Source: Thiocystis violacea
GTDB taxonomy: Bacteria > Pseudomonadota > Gammaproteobacteria > Chromatiales > Chromatiaceae
Assembly: GCF_016583565.1 (NCBI RefSeq)
Contig: NZ_NRRF01000024.1
Location: forward strand, 1-64,000
Direction of reading: 5' to 3'
DNA length: 64,000 nt
Shown: positions 18,883 to 27,391 of the stretch, in pieces
Layout of the letters: every line of letters begins with the position of its first letter
Numbering within the stretch: the stretch's first letter is position 1
Position numbers and translations under genes: made by a program
Notes under the pieces: model-generated
What the model was told of the DNA's origin: nothing
Seen by the model: the letters and a program-made list of their open reading frames with translations, nothing else
Database searches by the model: none

Positions 18883-19650
18883 TCAGCCAAGGTCGAGCAG
18901 ACGCGACAACTGCGACCACCAGTCGGTCATCTGAGCGACCGCCCAATGCACACTGCTCTCCACGCGGGCGCTGAGGGCATCGACCTGGAACAGTTGGTCC
19001 GCATCGACGCGGGCAATCAAGCCCTGGGGAGAGGGCGCCATCCAGGCCAGACCGGCGACCACGCAGAGCATCGCGAGACTGCTCCAGGGTGACGACAGGC
19101 TCAAGGGCTTGAGCGCGGTTCCAAAGGAGCGTTTGACCTTGGCGTTGAAGAGGTCGACGCTGGAAAGCTCGTCGAGAAGCAGATGGGTCAGGTAGCCGAT
19201 GCCGACGATCAATCCAGCGACCCAGGCGGGGTCTGGGGACTGTCCCCACATCCAATAGGCCAGATTCGTCGTCGCGAGCGCGGTGCCGGCAATCCCAAGC
19301 CAAGAGTGCCAGAGACCGCGATGGACGGTGAAGCGGGCAAAGATCTCGAAGAAACCGTATCGCACACAGAGATAGACACCGACCCAGATGCCCGCCAACT
19401 CCAAGGGCAAGAACTGGCCCTTCAAGGGGAGCGTCATGGCGAAGGCGAGACCCGCGCCGAGCACGCTGAACAGGGCATTGACCGGCTTGGAGGTATCCGA
19501 ATCGATATCGGGCAGGAGACTGCCGATCACCCCGAGGGCGAAGAGCGGGAAGGTATGGCCGCTCTCGATCAAGCCAGCCATGTGCAGCGAGAGCGTCGTT
19601 GCGGCGCTGACGACGATGCCGCCGTTGAGGTGCGTCTGAAAATTGGCCAT
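18883..19650 (-). CDS. DUF457/YbcI-type membrane metal-dependent hydrolase
   Basis: From ATG 19650 the protein has 255 residues beginning 'MANFQTHLNGGIVVSAATT'. Conserved polar residues of the YdjM/YbcI (DUF457) family are present: His in 'FQTHLNGG', 'GSLLPDIDSD', 'HRGLWHSWLG' and 'GYLTHLLLDELSS'. They fall at the ends of hydrophobic segments, suggesting a membrane-bound metal site. There are five or six transmembrane stretches before residue 220. The biochemical role is not established. The upstream in-frame extension to 19710 is not family-like. It ends about 300 bases before accA. Confidence 0.85.
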   Translation of the reverse strand: MANFQTHLNGGIVVSAATTLSLHMAGLIESGHTFPLFALGVIGSLLPDIDSDTSKPVNALFSVLGAGLAFAMTLPLKGQFLPLELAGIWVGVYLCVRYGFFEIFARFTVHRGLWHSWLGIAGTALATTNLAYWMWGQSPDPAWVAGLIVGIGYLTHLLLDELSSVDLFNAKVKRSFGTALKPLSLSSPWSSLAMLCVVAGLAWMAPSPQGLIARVDADQLFQVDALSARVESSVHWAVAQMTDWWSQLSRLLDLG

Positions 19651-19972
19651 GCGGGGGCCTCGCGGTCGATCGACTCGGACACTGCAGGGTCCAATGGGGA
19701 CCGTGCGCACTGCGATATCTTACAGCAAATGCGACGCACTCTCGTCATCCAGTGCTGACCGACGGCCGAGACCGCCCCAGAAGCGACGCTGCCCATTGGG
19801 CGCTGAATCGGTGGATAATCTTCGATTCGGCGGTTGGAGGGCCTTCACCCGGCAGGCGATTCAGCGGGAAGCCGCCATCGTCATGGCGATGGATGCGCGG
19901 CATGAAGCACGCAGCGATCGACGGCCGGATCTAGGATAATGCGACAGGCTGCAACCCGGAGACTCCACACCC
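19651..19972. other. Divergent promoter region between DUF457 gene and aguB
   Basis: This 322-base non-coding gap separates divergently transcribed genes. A GATAAT box about 35 bases before the aguB start is a possible -10 element, but no matching -35 is evident. No gene, repeat or strong hairpin was found. Confidence 0.4.
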
Positions 19973-20863
19973 ATGGCCCGCTCATCCCTGACGCTGGCGC
20001 TCGTCCAGCAGTCCGACCAAGGCAACACCGCCGCCAATCTCGACGACTGCGAGGCCGCCATCCGCGCGGCCTCGATCCGCGGCTGCTCCTTGGTGCTGCT
20101 GCAGGAGCTTCATAACGGTCCCTATTTCTGCCAAACGGAAGATCCGAGCCTCTTCGACATGGCAGAGTCCATTCCCGGCCCCACGACGGAGCGCCTCAGC
20201 AGTCTCGCGCGCGAGCTCGAGCTGGTCATCGTCGGCTCACTCTTCGAGCGGCGCGCGCCTGGCCTTTATCACAACACCGCCGTGGTCCTGGACGCGGACG
20301 GCTCGCTGGCCGGGATCTACCGCAAGATGCACATCCCGGATGACCCAGGCTACTACGAGAAGTTCTACTTCACGCCGGGGGACCTGGGCTTCAATCCGGT
20401 GGATACGGCCGTCGGGCGACTCGGCGTCCTGATCTGCTGGGACCAATGGTTTCCGGAGGCCGCGCGTTCCATGGCACTGGCGGGCGCACAGATCCTGCTC
20501 TACCCGTCGGCGATCGGCTGGAATCCCGACGACACGACCGAGGAGCAGCAACGTCAGCTCCAAGCATGGGAAACCATCCAGCGCGCCCACGCCATCGCCA
20601 ACGGGCTGCCGGTCGGCGCCTGCAACCGCGTCGGCTACGAGGCCGATCCGAGCGGCGTGACCTCGGGGGCCCGTTTCTGGGGCAGCTCCTTCGTCTGCGG
20701 CCCTCAGGGCGAGATCATCGCGCAGGCGGACGATCAGTCCCCCAAGCTCCTGGTGGCCGAGGTCGATCTGGGCCGCACCGAGCAGGTTCGACGCGTCTGG
20801 CCCTTCCTGCGGGACCGCCGCATCGATGCCTATGGCGACCTGAATCAACGCTATCGCGATTGA
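19973..20863 (+). CDS. aguB: N-carbamoylputrescine amidase
   Basis: The 296-residue nitrilase-superfamily enzyme has the full catalytic triad: Glu in 'VLLQELHNGPYF', Lys in 'YRKMHIPDDPGYYEKFYFTP' and Cys in 'GVLICWDQWFPEAAR'. The 'HIPDDPGYYEKFYFTPGD' and 'CNRVGYE' motifs are typical of AguB, which hydrolyses N-carbamoylputrescine to putrescine, CO2 and ammonia in the arginine-agmatine route. No agmatine deiminase (aguA) is adjacent, although the two are often neighbours. It lies 160 bases before the TrpD-like gene on the same strand. Confidence 0.92.
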   Translation: MARSSLTLALVQQSDQGNTAANLDDCEAAIRAASIRGCSLVLLQELHNGPYFCQTEDPSLFDMAESIPGPTTERLSSLARELELVIVGSLFERRAPGLYHNTAVVLDADGSLAGIYRKMHIPDDPGYYEKFYFTPGDLGFNPVDTAVGRLGVLICWDQWFPEAARSMALAGAQILLYPSAIGWNPDDTTEEQQRQLQAWETIQRAHAIANGLPVGACNRVGYEADPSGVTSGARFWGSSFVCGPQGEIIAQADDQSPKLLVAEVDLGRTEQVRRVWPFLRDRRIDAYGDLNQRYRD

Positions 20864-21022
20864 CCCCCCCCGGACTCACGCCCCGTGCGCGAGGAGACCG
20901 GGCCAAGCCCGTCGGATCTACAGGCAACATGCCCTGCTCAACGCGGGCAATCCCCTGGCCCGCCGCATCGTCAGGAGCGGACAGCGGCCCGTCACCCATT
21001 CTTGAGCTCTCGGAGGACAGCC

Positions 21023-22144
21023 ATGAGCAGCACCACGACCGCGTCTGACGACGTCAAGCTTCAGATGCGCTCCATCATCCAGCGCGTTGCCACCGGCCCG
21101 GAATTATCCAAGGACATCTCCGTCGAGGAGGCCCGCGCGGCGATGGCCGCCATCCTCGACAACAAGGTCGACCCCGTGCAAGCCGGTGTCTTCCTGATCG
21201 CACTGCGCATGAAGCGCGAAACGGACGACGAATTCAAAGGCATCCTGGACGCCATCCGCGAGGCGACGGGCCATGTGGTCGCCAACGTCGACGACGTCGT
21301 CGACATCGCCGACCCCTATGATGGCTACAACCGCTGCCTCCCGGCGGCGCCTTTCTTGATGCCAGTGCTCGCCGAGTGCGGGGTACCCGCGATCAGTCAC
21401 GGCGCGCATTCGGTCGGACCCAAATTCGGCGTGACCCACCGCCACGTGCTGGACGCCGCTGGCGTGCCCGTCGATCTGAGCCCGGTCGAGGCGGCCGAGC
21501 GGCTCTCCGACCCCGCCATCGGCTGGAGCTACATTGACCAGCGCTCCTTCTGCGCCCCGCTGCACAACCTGGTGGACCTGCGTACCACCATCGTCAAGCG
21601 GCAGGCCATCACCACCACCGAGGTGCTGGCTCGGCCGATCCACGGCCGCAAACACACGCACCTCGTGACCGGCTACGTGCACAAGCCCTATCCGCGCATC
21701 TATGCCCTACTCGCGCGCCACGCGGGATTCGACTCGGCGTTGCTGATCCGTGGCACCGAGGGCGGCGTCATCCCCTCATTGCGTCAAAAGGGCACCTGCT
21801 TCAGCTATCAGCACCTGTCCGAGGAGCAGCCATTCGACATCGATCCGAGCGAGCTGGCGATCGCGCAATCCGTCCGCGCCGTCCCGCTCCCGGACGACCT
21901 GCCGCAGACCAGCCGACCGGGCGACGAGATCGCGGTCGCCGTCGACGTGCCGGCCACGGCGCGAGCGACCGCCCAGGCAGGCATGCAAGCGCTGGAGGGT
22001 GATAAAGGACCGACCTACGACAGCCTGGTCTTCACCGGCGCACTCATCCTCTGGCACCTGGGACGCGCGACATCGCGCGCCGAAGCGGCAAACCAGATCC
22101 GGGACGTGCTGGATTCGGGGCGTGCCGCGCAGAGGGTCCGCTGA
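21023..22144 (+). CDS. TrpD-like phosphoribosyltransferase family protein
   Basis: The 373-residue product starts at ATG 21023 behind a strong GGAGGA site. It has the helical N-terminal domain of the anthranilate phosphoribosyltransferase family ('QAGVFLIALRMKRETDDEFK') and the C-terminal alpha/beta domain. 'DPYDGYNRCLPAAPF' replaces the GTGGD PRPP loop of true TrpD, and 'HGAHSVGPKFGVTHRHVLD' takes the place of the substrate loop. It is therefore probably not the tryptophan enzyme and is closer to TrpD2/YbiB-like paralogues, some of which bind nucleic acid. The stop overlaps the Rieske gene start by one base (TGATG), indicating coupled translation. Confidence 0.8.
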   Translation: MSSTTTASDDVKLQMRSIIQRVATGPELSKDISVEEARAAMAAILDNKVDPVQAGVFLIALRMKRETDDEFKGILDAIREATGHVVANVDDVVDIADPYDGYNRCLPAAPFLMPVLAECGVPAISHGAHSVGPKFGVTHRHVLDAAGVPVDLSPVEAAERLSDPAIGWSYIDQRSFCAPLHNLVDLRTTIVKRQAITTTEVLARPIHGRKHTHLVTGYVHKPYPRIYALLARHAGFDSALLIRGTEGGVIPSLRQKGTCFSYQHLSEEQPFDIDPSELAIAQSVRAVPLPDDLPQTSRPGDEIAVAVDVPATARATAQAGMQALEGDKGPTYDSLVFTGALILWHLGRATSRAEAANQIRDVLDSGRAAQRVR

Positions 22145-22473
22145 TGTCGGAGGCAGCCTTCATCGCCGTCGCATCGGCGGACGCCGTGCCCGAGGGCAGG
22201 TTCATCAAGGTCGTCATCGACGAGCGGCCCTTCATCCTTGCTCAGGTCGATGGCCGCTTCTACGCCGTCGAGGACAACTGCAGCCATGAGGACTATCCGC
22301 TCTCCTACGGGTGCCTCGATGGGGACCGCATCAAGTGCTCCTTGCACGGCAGCCGCTTCAGCCTGGTGACCGGCGAGCCGCTGGACGAACCGGCCGAGGA
22401 GCCGATTCGCACCCACGCGGTCAAGGTCGCGGACGGCCGGATCTGGATCGACCCGACGCGACCCGCCGATTGA
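22144..22473 (+). CDS. Small Rieske [2Fe-2S] ferredoxin
   Basis: The 109-residue protein has a single Rieske domain with 'CSHEDYPLSYGC' and 'CSLHGSRFSL', giving the CxH...CxxH ligand set. It resembles NirD and dioxygenase-type ferredoxins, and is likely a soluble cytoplasmic electron carrier. The start overlaps the stop of the TrpD-like gene (TGATG), so the two are made together. Small Rieske proteins usually serve an oxygenase or reductase, none of which is adjacent; the partner is unknown. Confidence 0.9.
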   Translation: MSEAAFIAVASADAVPEGRFIKVVIDERPFILAQVDGRFYAVEDNCSHEDYPLSYGCLDGDRIKCSLHGSRFSLVTGEPLDEPAEEPIRTHAVKVADGRIWIDPTRPAD

Positions 22474-22504
22474 CGCCCTCGCCGGCATCCGTCGCGGCGC
22501 CGGC

Positions 22505-23302
22505 TCAGCACCGCGGACTGTAGTGGCGTGTCAGCCAGGCGGTGAGCCCCTCCAAACCCGGAAAGAAGACACGCTCGGTCACATTGGACTGATCGAGCTT
22601 GTCGCGAATCTCCCACTTGAGCTCGGCGGGGATGATGATGCGTCGCCAGATGTCGGGAAACTCGGCCAGCCAGCGGTCGATCATCAGGGCCGGATCCGAA
22701 CTCATGGAAAAGAGCGCGAACTGATTGACGATGCGGTCGTCGATCGAGGGCGGCTCGAAGAAGAGCGTGAAGGGTTGCTCGCACAGCCGATCCAGCTCGG
22801 GGAGCGAGGTGATGCTCTCCGAGAGCATCTCGACGGTGAAGACATTGGCCCCCTCCAGCTCGAGCCGCGAGCGCAGCACGTCCGGCACCATGCGGTGGGC
22901 ATCCATGTAGTTGACGCCCCAGATGGCGGCATCCCGGTCGTACTTGTCGATATGGGCCGTCGCAAAGTGCAAGGCGACAAAGGGCGAATAGGTCCAATCG
23001 AGCAGGCGCGTCGGCAAGCCATAGTGCTGGGCGACCGCGAGCCAATGCCAAACGGAATCCCGCTCGACAACCCGGCGGTGGGCGTACTTGCGGAAGTTGC
23101 GCAGCAGATGCCGCTCGAGCTGGGCGTAGCTGCCGCCGAGGCGCATCAAGGTGGTCTCCAGCGGGTAGCTGGCATCGGAGAGCCCGCGGAAGGCATAGCG
23201 CGAGCGGTAGCGGCCGATCTCGGGGACCCAGCTATCCGCAAAGAGGGCGTCGAGCAGATCGGCCCAGGAGGAGATTCGTATATCGGCGTTGGAGTGAGTC
23301 AT
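22505..23302 (-). CDS. FRG domain protein
   Basis: From ATG 23302 the protein has 265 residues. The family's namesake is present as 'YAFRGLSDASYPLETTLMR', followed by 'HWLAVAQHYGLPTRLLDWTY' and 'SPFVALHFA', the conserved core of FRG proteins. The biochemical function of FRG proteins is unclear, and many occur in mobile or defence-associated DNA. The gene follows a DUF2726 gene by 41 bases on the same strand and is convergent with the Rieske gene. No transmembrane segment or signal peptide is visible, so it is probably cytoplasmic. The frame extends to 23344, but that start has no family support. Confidence 0.88.
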   Translation of the reverse strand: MTHSNADIRISSWADLLDALFADSWVPEIGRYRSRYAFRGLSDASYPLETTLMRLGGSYAQLERHLLRNFRKYAHRRVVERDSVWHWLAVAQHYGLPTRLLDWTYSPFVALHFATAHIDKYDRDAAIWGVNYMDAHRMVPDVLRSRLELEGANVFTVEMLSESITSLPELDRLCEQPFTLFFEPPSIDDRIVNQFALFSMSSDPALMIDRWLAEFPDIWRRIIIPAELKWEIRDKLDQSNVTERVFFPGLEGLTAWLTRHYSPRC

Positions 23303-23343
23303 ACACGTCGAGCGGTGCGCCTCTGGCGGTGTTCGTGACAGCA

Positions 23344-24132
23344 TTACAGCCGGTGTGATCGCACCGGGCGCTCGTCCTCGAGATCACCGTCGATCTTGAA
23401 GGTCGGCTCCTCATCGAGGACATGATGGTCCTGGATGACAGGGTCGCGCCGACGCACCGGCTTCGGCGGTCGAGGCCGTTGCGCCGAATCGGCTTGGCGT
23501 GGCGGCGTCACGCTGGGGGCAGACCTCGGTCGGGGCCTCACAGGCTCGGGGCGGCGCTCTGCCTCGATGACCGAGGAGAGGCCATGGAGCACAGACGCCG
23601 CCTCATCCGCCGGGATCTCGTCGATCCGGGGTCTGATCCCGCGCGCCTGCATGGCGGCAAAGATCTGCTCCTCGATATCGACGACGGAGTAGGCATCGCT
23701 CTCGCGAAACCGCACGAAGGGCAACCGCGCGGCGGCGCAAATGCGATCCAGGGCGTCCTTCGGCGGCAGCTTGCGCAGCCGCGAGCGTGGCGCCAGCTTC
23801 ACCGCGCAGAGGATGGCGGTCGACTCTCGGCTGCAGACCAGGAAGTCGAAGCACCGCTCGCCCAGGCGCTCCAAGGCACGTTCCCGCTCACGCCGCGAGA
23901 GGCGTGGCCGAGGCCCGATGACGTCGATCGCGCGCACCCGGCCGTAGACCAGGAATTCCTTTCCAACCGCGCGCTCCAGCACGCCCTTGAAGGCGCGTTC
24001 AGGCGCGGTGAACAGGGTCTCGTCAGCGACATAGGGAAAGCGCAGACGGCGCTTCATGCTGTTCCTGAGACTCAGGAGGAAGGCGAGCGAGACGACGATA
24101 CCAAGACCGATCAGAACGTAGAAATGCCCCAT
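23344..24132 (-). CDS. DUF2726 protein with N-terminal membrane anchor
   Basis: The 262-residue protein has one N-terminal transmembrane helix ('YVLIGLGIVVSLAFLLSL'). A DUF2726 domain follows (about 33-165), opening 'FPYVADETLFTAPERAFKGV' and containing 'AVGKEFLVYGRVRAIDVI', with a nuclease-like alpha/beta character. The last 90 residues are proline- and arginine-rich and probably disordered. DUF2726 proteins sometimes carry topoisomerase-type zinc ribbons, absent here. It sits 41 bases upstream of the FRG gene on the same strand, so the two are probably one transcript. The function is unknown. Confidence 0.85.
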   Translation of the reverse strand: MGHFYVLIGLGIVVSLAFLLSLRNSMKRRLRFPYVADETLFTAPERAFKGVLERAVGKEFLVYGRVRAIDVIGPRPRLSRRERERALERLGERCFDFLVCSRESTAILCAVKLAPRSRLRKLPPKDALDRICAAARLPFVRFRESDAYSVVDIEEQIFAAMQARGIRPRIDEIPADEAASVLHGLSSVIEAERRPEPVRPRPRSAPSVTPPRQADSAQRPRPPKPVRRRDPVIQDHHVLDEEPTFKIDGDLEDERPVRSHRL

Positions 24133-24294
24133 GACCTCAACCTCCTCACCCAGCGGGCATGCTTCAGCTGCTGGCTCTCATGACCTCTGACGGATACCCA
24201 TTCCAGCGCGCGCGGGAACCGGCCAGGTCGGCAATGGCGCTTGCCACCACGGCCTTGAGCCCAGCGCGGCGCCTTGAGACGTGGCCGCGCGACG

Positions 24295-24723
24295 TCATCC
24301 GCCAAGTGGCATGCCATGGCGGTGATACCAGGCTTTGTCCAGCGACCAAAGCACGGATTCGACGTCCGGTTGTTCGAGCATGACCTGGATGGCGCGCATC
24401 TCGACCTCGCGGAACTTCCGCTCCGCCTCGACCATTTCCGGCGCATCCGGGGCCTTGCCCGCCAAGCTGGGATCCACCTTCACCAGGAAGGTCTGGACAG
24501 GCACCTCGGAGGCGTCGGGGCTCGTCAGCGTTACGACGCCACTCAGGAAGAGCAGAACACGAAAGTCGTAGGGATAACTCGCCAGGATCGGATCCTCTTT
24601 CAACACTTCGTTCAGCTGCCAGACGCGCGGTCGCAACTCGTAATTGCCCGCGGCCAACGAGATGACCAAGAGGACGAAGAGAATGACGGAGATGATGATG
24701 GAGTTTCGCGTCAAGCGATCCAT
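24295..24723 (-). CDS. Small single-span membrane protein, unknown function
   Basis: The 142-residue protein has one N-terminal hydrophobic helix ('SIIISVILFVLLVISLAAG'), then a soluble region presumably in the periplasm ('LRPRVWQLNEVLKEDPILAS'). I do not recognise the family. The initiation ATG at 24723 follows a plausible purine-rich site. It lies on the same strand as the DUF2726 and FRG genes, 162 bases upstream of them, and is divergent from the DUF4407 gene. Confidence 0.6.
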   Translation of the reverse strand: MDRLTRNSIIISVILFVLLVISLAAGNYELRPRVWQLNEVLKEDPILASYPYDFRVLLFLSGVVTLTSPDASEVPVQTFLVKVDPSLAGKAPDAPEMVEAERKFREVEMRAIQVMLEQPDVESVLWSLDKAWYHRHGMPLGG

Positions 24724-24938
24724 GGGGTTCTATACCTCGTGAGAGAATCCAGGTCAGCGCCAAGCGCGGCCCGCGCTGAACAATGCGACGCCGCGCCGAG
24801 CGGCCAAATAGCACATGATGCTCGGGCGAACCCCAGGGGCGCAAGCCATCCTCACGCCTCGACGCCCGCACGGAATGCCGCCCGAGACTCGCGCTAGAAT
24901 GAAGCAACCGAGCGAAGTCAAACCAGGAATCCTCGACA

Positions 24939-27299
24939 ATGGACCTCAAAGCGCGCATCCCGCTGTCGAAAACGCCGTCGCTGGACGCCCTGCGCCTGCG
25001 TCCCTACGGTGCAAGTCTGCTGACGCCGGCGGTCGAAACCTGGCTGGGATTCGCCTGGTCCGTGATCCTACTGATGGCGAGCATCGAGGGCATCGTCTGG
25101 GGTCTGGTCGGCGCCACCATGATACCGCGGGACCACGCATGGCTCGGACCGATCGCGGGCCTCTTCATGTTCGCGCTCATGTTCGCCATCATCTGGATCG
25201 TCGATGCCTCGCTCATCATGTCGGAGCGCCCCGTACTGCGCGCGCGGCGCTGGAGCCAGGGTCCGAACCAGGGCGTGGGGGCCGTCGTGCGCTGGGGCCT
25301 CGGGATCTTGGTGCGACTGGCCATCGTCGCGATCTCGCTCTACGTCACCGCACCCTTTCTCGCCAAGCTGATCCGTGCCGATGACATCGCGGCCTATCAC
25401 CAGCGCCAGGTCGAGCGCTACTTCAACGAGCGCGATCAGCAGCTCCAGGCGCTCATCGCGGCGCGCGGCGCACAGATCGAGACCAGCTATCGCGAGCGGA
25501 TTGGACCGCTGCAAGCCGATATCGAGCGGCTGACGCAGACATTGGCGCTCGAGCGGCAGAGGCGCTCGGAGATCGAGGCCGAGGACGCACCGGAAATTGC
25601 CATTCTGCGCAACGACCTGACGGCGGCTCGACAGCGCGTTGGAGATGAAATCCTGGGACGTGGCGGCCGTCCCGAGGGCCGCGGTCCGGAGGCACGCAAG
25701 TGGGAGACCAATGTCAACCTGCTCGCGGCCGAGCTCGCAGCCAAGGAATCCCAGATGCAGGCGAGAGTCGCGGAGGTCGCCCAGCGCATCAAGACCCTTG
25801 AGGCAACGCTGAGGACGCAGACGCAGAACCTGCAGCAGCTGGGACAGGCGCACCAGACACGCATCGATCAGATCGTCCGCGAGCTGGAGGCCGAGCAGGT
25901 CGACGCGGTCGCGCCGAAGCTCTCCTTCGCGGCGCGCTCCAAGGCGCTGCAGGCGCTGCGTGAGAGTCCGGAGGAGGCCGGCGTCCCGCATTTCGAGACG
26001 GTCGAAGGCTTCGCCCAGGCGGCCTTGGGCGTGCTCTTCTTCTCGCTGATCGCGCTCAAGCTGTTCGAGCCCCCCGCCGTGCGCGCCTATTTCAGCGAAA
26101 CGATCCAGATGCAGTACCGCAAATATCTGGCGGGCGGCCTGGGCGACATCCCGGGTTTCGAGCTCCCGAAGGATCCCACGCAGCGCTGCAATCCACCTGA
26201 GTTCGCCCGCCTCTGGCAGGCCTACGAGAAGGATCCAGCCGGCTTTTATGCCGACCGCAAGACGCTCGTCGAGGTCCGCGAGCCCTTGACGCGGTACCTC
26301 GCGGATCAAGCGCTGGAGCATGACCGACTCGTCCACCGCCGCGAGAACCTTGAGCACGAAATGCTCTTCGCGCGCCGGCGTCGCGAGCATGAACTCATCG
26401 CCTTCGAGCGCGAGCTTCACCTGCGCACGGCGCAGCTGCAGGCGCAGCTCGCGAACGAGACGCGCGCGCTCAAGGATCACCGCCGTATCGAGCTCGCCGC
26501 GGAGCTACAGCAGGCGCGCGCGGACTGGCGCCAGCGCCAAACCCAGGCGGAAGAGGAGCTGCGCCAGCTCAGAGAGGGATTCGAGCAGGAGCAATCGCGG
26601 GCTCAGGGAGCGCTTCGGCTGCGCGAAAAGGAGATCGAGCGGCTGCAAACCCAGAGTCTGGCGGAGATTCGCCAAGCCGAGGTTGCCAGGCAGCTCGCCC
26701 ACCAGCAGAAGCTTACCGAGGCCGAGGCGAAACGCCGACGCGAGTCCCATAAGACGCGTCTCGCCGGGGTCCGGGAAGAAATCAGCCGGCTGCGCACCCT
26801 GGAGACAAGACAGCGGGCGGAGCGTCAGACGCTGCGCGAGACAGGCCGCAAGCAGCAGGAGACCATCGACGCCACCCGATCACGCGTCGAAGACCTGCAG
26901 GCTGAGCGCGCGCAGCAGCAGGCCGCGGCGGACGCCCTGTCTCAGGCGCTGGCCGACCATGCAACCCAGGCAGGAGAGACGGGCGACGGACGCAAGACGG
27001 GCTTCTGGGCGAAAGCGGAAAAGATCACTGAGGACAAGCGGGTCCGCGATGTGATGCGCGACCTGAAAGCGCTGGAGAAGACCCAGGGCGCGGATGCGGA
27101 ACGACTCGCAAAACTGCAGGAGGAGTTGCACGCCCTGCGGCTGCGCAAGGCGTCCATCGACGCCGAGATCGCGGAAGCCGATACCCGCATCGCTGCGACG
27201 CAGATGCGCATCCAGCTCTACGAGGACGGGCTCAGCGCGTTGCTGGGCCCGGACGACGATGGGAACAAACCGGAGAAAGACGCACCACTCCCTGGTTAG
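24939..27299 (+). CDS. DUF4407-like membrane protein with long coiled coil
   Basis: The 786-residue protein has three hydrophobic segments in the first 150 residues ('FAWSVILLMASIEGIVWGLV', 'LFMFALMFAIIWIVDASLIM', 'LVRLAIVAISLYVTAPFLA'). A fourth lies near residue 360 ('QAALGVLFFSLIALKLFE'). This matches the DUF4407 topology. Long Gln/Glu/Arg-rich coiled coils fill residues about 155-340 and 450-770. The function is unknown; the architecture suggests a membrane-anchored scaffold. The stop codon lies in the first of two perfect 18-bp tandem repeats. Confidence 0.8.
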   Translation: MDLKARIPLSKTPSLDALRLRPYGASLLTPAVETWLGFAWSVILLMASIEGIVWGLVGATMIPRDHAWLGPIAGLFMFALMFAIIWIVDASLIMSERPVLRARRWSQGPNQGVGAVVRWGLGILVRLAIVAISLYVTAPFLAKLIRADDIAAYHQRQVERYFNERDQQLQALIAARGAQIETSYRERIGPLQADIERLTQTLALERQRRSEIEAEDAPEIAILRNDLTAARQRVGDEILGRGGRPEGRGPEARKWETNVNLLAAELAAKESQMQARVAEVAQRIKTLEATLRTQTQNLQQLGQAHQTRIDQIVRELEAEQVDAVAPKLSFAARSKALQALRESPEEAGVPHFETVEGFAQAALGVLFFSLIALKLFEPPAVRAYFSETIQMQYRKYLAGGLGDIPGFELPKDPTQRCNPPEFARLWQAYEKDPAGFYADRKTLVEVREPLTRYLADQALEHDRLVHRRENLEHEMLFARRRREHELIAFERELHLRTAQLQAQLANETRALKDHRRIELAAELQQARADWRQRQTQAEEELRQLREGFEQEQSRAQGALRLREKEIERLQTQSLAEIRQAEVARQLAHQQKLTEAEAKRRRESHKTRLAGVREEISRLRTLETRQRAERQTLRETGRKQQETIDATRSRVEDLQAERAQQQAAADALSQALADHATQAGETGDGRKTGFWAKAEKITEDKRVRDVMRDLKALEKTQGADAERLAKLQEELHALRLRKASIDAEIAEADTRIAATQMRIQLYEDGLSALLGPDDDGNKPEKDAPLPG

Positions 27300-27326
27300 G
27301 CGAATTCCCCTGGTTAGGCGAATTCC
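27291..27326. repeat. Perfect 18-bp tandem duplication over a stop codon
   Basis: CCTGGTTAGGCGAATTCC occurs at 27291-27308 and again at 27309-27326 with no mismatch. The TAG of the DUF4407-type gene lies in the first unit. It is probably a recent slippage duplication. Confidence 0.9.
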
Positions 27327-27391
27327 CGAGATAGAAGACGCGAGGTGGTCGGATAGACACAACCCTCGCGCTGGGATCGAACCATGGTCGA

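Noticed and set aside
21023..22144. Genuine anthranilate phosphoribosyltransferase (trpD)
   Set aside because: The GTGGD PRPP-binding loop is absent and no trp gene is nearby, so it is called TrpD-like only.
25068..26480. 470-residue open frame on the minus strand
   Set aside because: It is antisense to the DUF4407 coiled-coil gene and simply mirrors that gene's periodic codon use.
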